A stretch of 11,248 nt of DNA from JBHIBR01 sp046759145 [NCBI: Nitrospinota bacterium] (GTDB lineage: Bacteria > UBA8248), in assembly GCA_046759145.1 (NCBI GenBank), contig JBHIBR010000025.1, positions 1 through 11,248 of the forward strand. The letters run 5' to 3'. Positions 9,720 to 11,248 of the stretch are shown piece by piece (position 1 is the stretch's first letter; each line of letters opens with the position of its first letter). The notes under the pieces are model-generated. The model saw only the letters and a list, made by a program, of their open reading frames with translations, made no database searches and was not told where the DNA came from. Position numbers and translations under genes: made by a program.

Positions 9720-9967
9720 GGGCAAGTAGAGGCTGAGCGAGAACCTGAAGTGACGATAAGATATGTTATGTAAACTATCAGTCGCATTAGCCAACGGCTC
9801 ATTCGGGTAAAGGCAGTGCCCCTCCGGCGAGCGCTCGGGGACCGGGCGCGCGGACCACTCCCAGACCTAAAATTGGCGCCTGCTTACGCGCGCCTCTTCG
9901 AGACGCCTCATTGCGGTGCCGGGCCACCCTGGAGCGAACTCCCAGCCACCTTCGGGGGAAGACAGCC
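9699..9967. other. Gene-free stretch containing the dif-like site
   Basis: No open frame here has recognisable coding character in either strand. It contains an AT-rich island at about 9749-9790, the dif-like site within it, a tiny hairpin AGCC-AAC-GGCT (9789-9799) and the self-complementary CGAGCGCTCG near 9830. No tRNA, promoter or transposon end was found. With the remnant and leader that follow, the span without an intact gene is 9699-10312. Confidence 0.6.
9749..9776 (+). other. dif: Candidate dif/XerCD recombination site
   Basis: The 28 bases have the exact architecture of a dif site: left arm AGTGACGATAA (9749-9759), 6-base centre GATATG (9760-9765) and right arm TTATGTAAACT (9766-9776). 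The inner ends ATAA and TTAT form the inverted repeat contacted by XerC and XerD. From memory, the right (XerD) arm equals that of Bacillus subtilis dif in all 11 bases and matches 9 of 11 in Escherichia coli dif (TTATGTTAAAT). The left arm is more divergent, as is usual for the XerC side. It is AT-rich in a GC-rich setting and lies between genes. XerCD would resolve chromosome dimers here at division, so the site would mark the replication terminus. It could instead be the attachment copy of an Xer-using mobile element. No genome context is available to decide. Confidence 0.6.
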
Positions 9968-10126
9968 GTGGCCACCCTGATTCGCGCGGGCCAGTTGAGC
10001 GACGGGACAGGCGGGGAGCCCATTCCTCAAGGCTGCCTCCTCATCGAGACGGGCCGCATCCGGAGTGTAGGGCCCTCCGGGGAGGTTCAGGCCCCGCCGG
10101 GGCTGAGGTATGGGGCGGTCCTATGA
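9968..10126 (+). pseudogene. Amidohydrolase N-terminal remnant
   Basis: From the GTG at 9968, which has a purine-rich site (GGGGGAAG) upstream, 52 codons read as the start of a metal-dependent amidohydrolase of the imidazolonepropionase/dihydroorotase-like superfamily: TLIRAGQLSDGTGG, then CLLIETGRIRSVGP. This is the first beta-sandwich segment, with the usual RAG-x-L-x-DGTGG and LIE-x-GRI-x-x-VGP wording. The frame stops at 10126 just where the VIDL...LPGLIDxHxH metal-binding segment should begin. None of the three + frames after it restores that motif, so more than 300 residues including all metal ligands are absent. I infer a deletion remnant, not a functional short protein. It starts 192 bases after the dif-like site. 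A 71-codon version from 9911 adds only unconvincing residues. Confidence 0.6.
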
Positions 10127-10165
10127 CAGCCATTCCGAGAGGGTGATCGAACGCAGAGGGGCCAG

Positions 10166-10202
10166 GCCTACTAGCGGGGGTGACCCGGCAGCCCTCGTAG
10201 GC
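10166..10202 (+). promoter_or_regulatory. Long imperfect hairpin between the remnant and the cold-shock gene
   Basis: GCCTAC (10166-10171) pairs with GTAGGC (10197-10202), and after a 4-base bulge GGGGG (10176-10180) pairs with CCCTC (10192-10196), giving 11 pairs with one G-U. No T-run follows directly; a T6 run occurs about 45 bases later. It could be a terminator remnant, a leader element of the cold-shock mRNA or part of a small RNA. Confidence 0.35.
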
Positions 10203-10254
10203 ACCCAACCTCAAGGTCCCGAAAGGATGCGCAGTTGTTGCTCGGTTTTTTGGG

Positions 10255-10274
10255 CAAGGACTGAAGGGTCCTTG
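10255..10274 (+). promoter_or_regulatory. Perfect 7-bp hairpin in the leader of the cold-shock gene
   Basis: CAAGGAC (10255-10261) and GTCCTTG (10268-10274) are perfect complements around a 6-base loop. The stem ends 17 bases before the strong ribosome site AGGAGGGAGGTGG (10292-10304) and 38 bases before the ATG. Cold-shock genes are often controlled through leader structure, so a role in translation is plausible but inferred. Confidence 0.4.
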
Positions 10275-10312
10275 TGGTTGTAACCCACGAAAGGAGGGAG
10301 GTGGTCCCAGGC

Positions 10313-10519
10313 ATGCCAAGGGGTGTCGTCAAATGGTTCAACGAGTCCAAGGGCTACGGGTTCATCAGTCAGGAAGGCGGACCCGACGTTTTCGTCCACT
10401 ACTCGGCCATCGTCGGTGAGGGGTTTAAGGCGCTGCGAGAAGGGGAAGTGGTCGAGTTTGAAACTGAAAAGGATCCCAAGGGGCTGAAAGCAGTCAACGT
10501 AAAGCCAATCGTTCCTTAG
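10313..10519 (+). CDS. Cold-shock-domain protein (CspA family)
   Basis: A 68-residue single cold-shock domain, a beta-barrel that binds single-stranded RNA and DNA and melts RNA structure. It shows [13 protein letters not shown] with RNP1 (KGYGFI, residues 13-18) and RNP2 (DVFVHY, residues 25-30), then [30 protein letters not shown]. All stacking aromatics of the family (Trp8, Phe9, Tyr15, Phe17, Phe27, His29, Tyr30) are present. The frame is open from 10274, but the ATG at 10313 gives the normal family start ([10 protein letters not shown]) and is preceded at about 10 bases by an excellent ribosome site, AGGAGGGAGGTGG, which predicts high expression. It stands alone, with 186 bases of non-coding leader containing two hairpins, so it is probably monocistronic. 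I could not find a convincing promoter. Confidence 0.95.
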   Translation: MPRGVVKWFNESKGYGFISQEGGPDVFVHYSAIVGEGFKALREGEVVEFETEKDPKGLKAVNVKPIVP

Positions 10520-10537
10520 ACGAAATCGGACCGGGAT

Positions 10538-10558
10538 CGGGCCCTGAGGCCTTGCCCG
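10538..10558 (+). terminator. Possible terminator hairpin after the cold-shock gene
   Basis: CGGGC (10538-10542) pairs with GCCCG (10554-10558), with an inner CC-TGA-GG pairing. It lies 19 bases after the cold-shock stop, but A-rich sequence and no T-run follows, so intrinsic termination is doubtful. Confidence 0.25.
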
Positions 10559-10667
10559 TCAAAGGAAAAACCGGAAGGCGCCCATCTGCACCCTATACTA
10601 GATGCCGCGCCTCGGGCGGCCTCGATTCGGCGCGAGCGTCCCCCACCAGCGAGAGGAAAGGCCTTCG

Positions 10668-11248
10668 ATGGACAACCCTTTCGCCCCACAGAGCGCGGTT
10701 TTCTACCGCAACCCTCACCGCCGTTACCCCGCAGCCGCGCGGGGCGAGGGGGTCTACATCTACGACGCCGAGGGGAAGCGCTACCTCGACGCCTCGGGCG
10801 GATCCGCCGTCGTCACCATCGGGCACGGGGTGAAGGAGATCGCGGCCGCCGCCGCCGCGCAGATGGATCAGATCTCCTTCAGCCACGGCTCCCAGTTCAC
10901 GACCCCTGCCCAGGAAGAACTCGCCCGGCGGATGGCCGCCCTCGCGCCCGGCGACTGCAAGCGCTTCTACCCGCTGACGAGCGGCTCCGAGGCGGTCGAA
11001 GCCGCCTTTAAGCTCGCCCGCCAGTACCACCTCGAGCGGGGAAAACCAGGCAAGCGCCTCATCGTCTCGCGCCACCAGAGCTACCACGGCGCGACGCTCG
11101 GTGCCCTCTCGGCCACCGGCTTCCATTCCCGGCGGCACAAGTACCTGCCGATGCTCCTGCCCTTCCCCCACATCTCGCCGTGCCACTGCTACCGCTGCCC
11201 GTTCGGCAAGACCTATCCCGAATGCGGCGTCGCGTGCGCGGAAGAGCT
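10668..11248 (+). CDS. Class III PLP-dependent aminotransferase, 3' end cut off
   Basis: The first 193 codons of a fold-type I transaminase of the omega-aminotransferase group (the family of BioA, GabT, ArgD and beta-alanine:pyruvate transaminases), running off the window in frame. Seen: FYRNPHRRYPAARGEGVYIYDAEGKRYLDASGGSAVVTIGHG (substrate-site N-terminal part), TSGSEAVEAAFKLARQY with Ser105-Gly106-Ser107 as the PLP phosphate loop, and RHQSYHGATLGALSATG with Tyr139-His140 stacking on the PLP ring. The PLP lysine lies beyond the end. Residues 172-190 hold five cysteines (C-H-C-Y-R-C, then two more), a feature I recall from a subgroup often annotated as aspartate aminotransferase family protein; amino donor and acceptor are unknown. 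ATG 10668 has the ribosome site GAGAGGAAAGG just upstream. A TATACT at 10594-10599 is the only promoter-like hint and lacks a -35. Confidence 0.92.
   Translation, partial: MDNPFAPQSAVFYRNPHRRYPAAARGEGVYIYDAEGKRYLDASGGSAVVTIGHGVKEIAAAAAAQMDQISFSHGSQFTTPAQEELARRMAALAPGDCKRFYPLTSGSEAVEAAFKLARQYHLERGKPGKRLIVSRHQSYHGATLGALSATGFHSRRHKYLPMLLPFPHISPCHCYRCPFGKTYPECGVACAEE

Noticed and set aside
10217-10250. Terminator ending in the T6 run before the cold-shock gene
   Set aside because: The possible stem (CCGA with TCGG and GCA with TGC) needs an 8-base bulge and is weak; not enough to call.
10094-10290. 57-codon + strand frame beginning MGRSYDSHSERV after the amidohydrolase remnant
   Set aside because: It has no ribosome site or recognisable motif, and it does not continue the amidohydrolase sequence.
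9699-10312. tRNA or other known RNA gene in the gap
   Set aside because: I looked for an acceptor stem, anticodon arm and T-loop (GGTTCGAATCC-like) pattern and found only a chance ATCGAAC near 10147 without supporting stems.
10552-10599. Promoter for the aminotransferase using TTGCCC (10552) and TATACT (10594)
   Set aside because: The spacing is 36 bases, far from 16-18, and no other -35 fits TATACT.

Overview
The window is one strand of a very GC-rich (roughly two-thirds G+C or more) bacterial chromosome, with every intact gene on the + strand. The gene set (metK next to ahcY, a short-class SAH hydrolase, an AMIN-domain amidase, Der, an EF-G-2-type GTPase, a SPOR protein, a small MerR protein and a membrane-anchored TPR protein) fits a Deltaproteobacteria-like or related deep lineage such as NC10, Rokubacteria or Tectomicrobia. 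No marker here fixes the phylum. There is no phage, transposase or CRISPR signal.

Bases 1-2447 hold the S-adenosylmethionine cycle pair: metK (5' end cut off by the window) makes SAM and ahcY removes the S-adenosylhomocysteine left after methyl transfer. A promoter-like element (TTGACA, 18 bases, TAGCAT) lies just after ahcY and starts a second unit with an exported N-acetylmuramoyl-L-alanine amidase and, 8 bases later, the ribosome-assembly GTPase Der. The promoter overlaps the most upstream possible ATG of the amidase, so the downstream GTG at 2545 is the better start.

A second promoter of the same design (TTGACA, 18 bases, TAGTTT) at 5236 opens a unit with an EF-G-like GTPase, a membrane protein with a SPOR peptidoglycan-binding domain, a MerR-type regulator and probably the TPR membrane protein that ends at 9698. 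The EF-G-like protein has the Tyr of the EF-G-2 type in place of the switch II His, and its NKxD motif has degenerated to TAMD.

From 9699 to 10312 no intact gene is present. This stretch holds the most interesting signal: a 28-base AT-rich sequence at 9749-9776 with the architecture of a dif/XerCD site (11-base arm, 6-base centre, 11-base arm; inner ATAA and TTAT). It is followed by the isolated N-terminus of an amidohydrolase gene (9968-10126), which looks like a truncated remnant, and by two hairpins ahead of a cold-shock-protein gene (10313-10519). The window closes with the first 193 codons of a class III PLP-dependent aminotransferase that carries a cluster of five cysteines.

Most of the window is housekeeping. 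The new elements worth testing are the dif-like site, the gene remnant beside it, the altered EF-G-like GTPase and the structured leader of the cold-shock gene.
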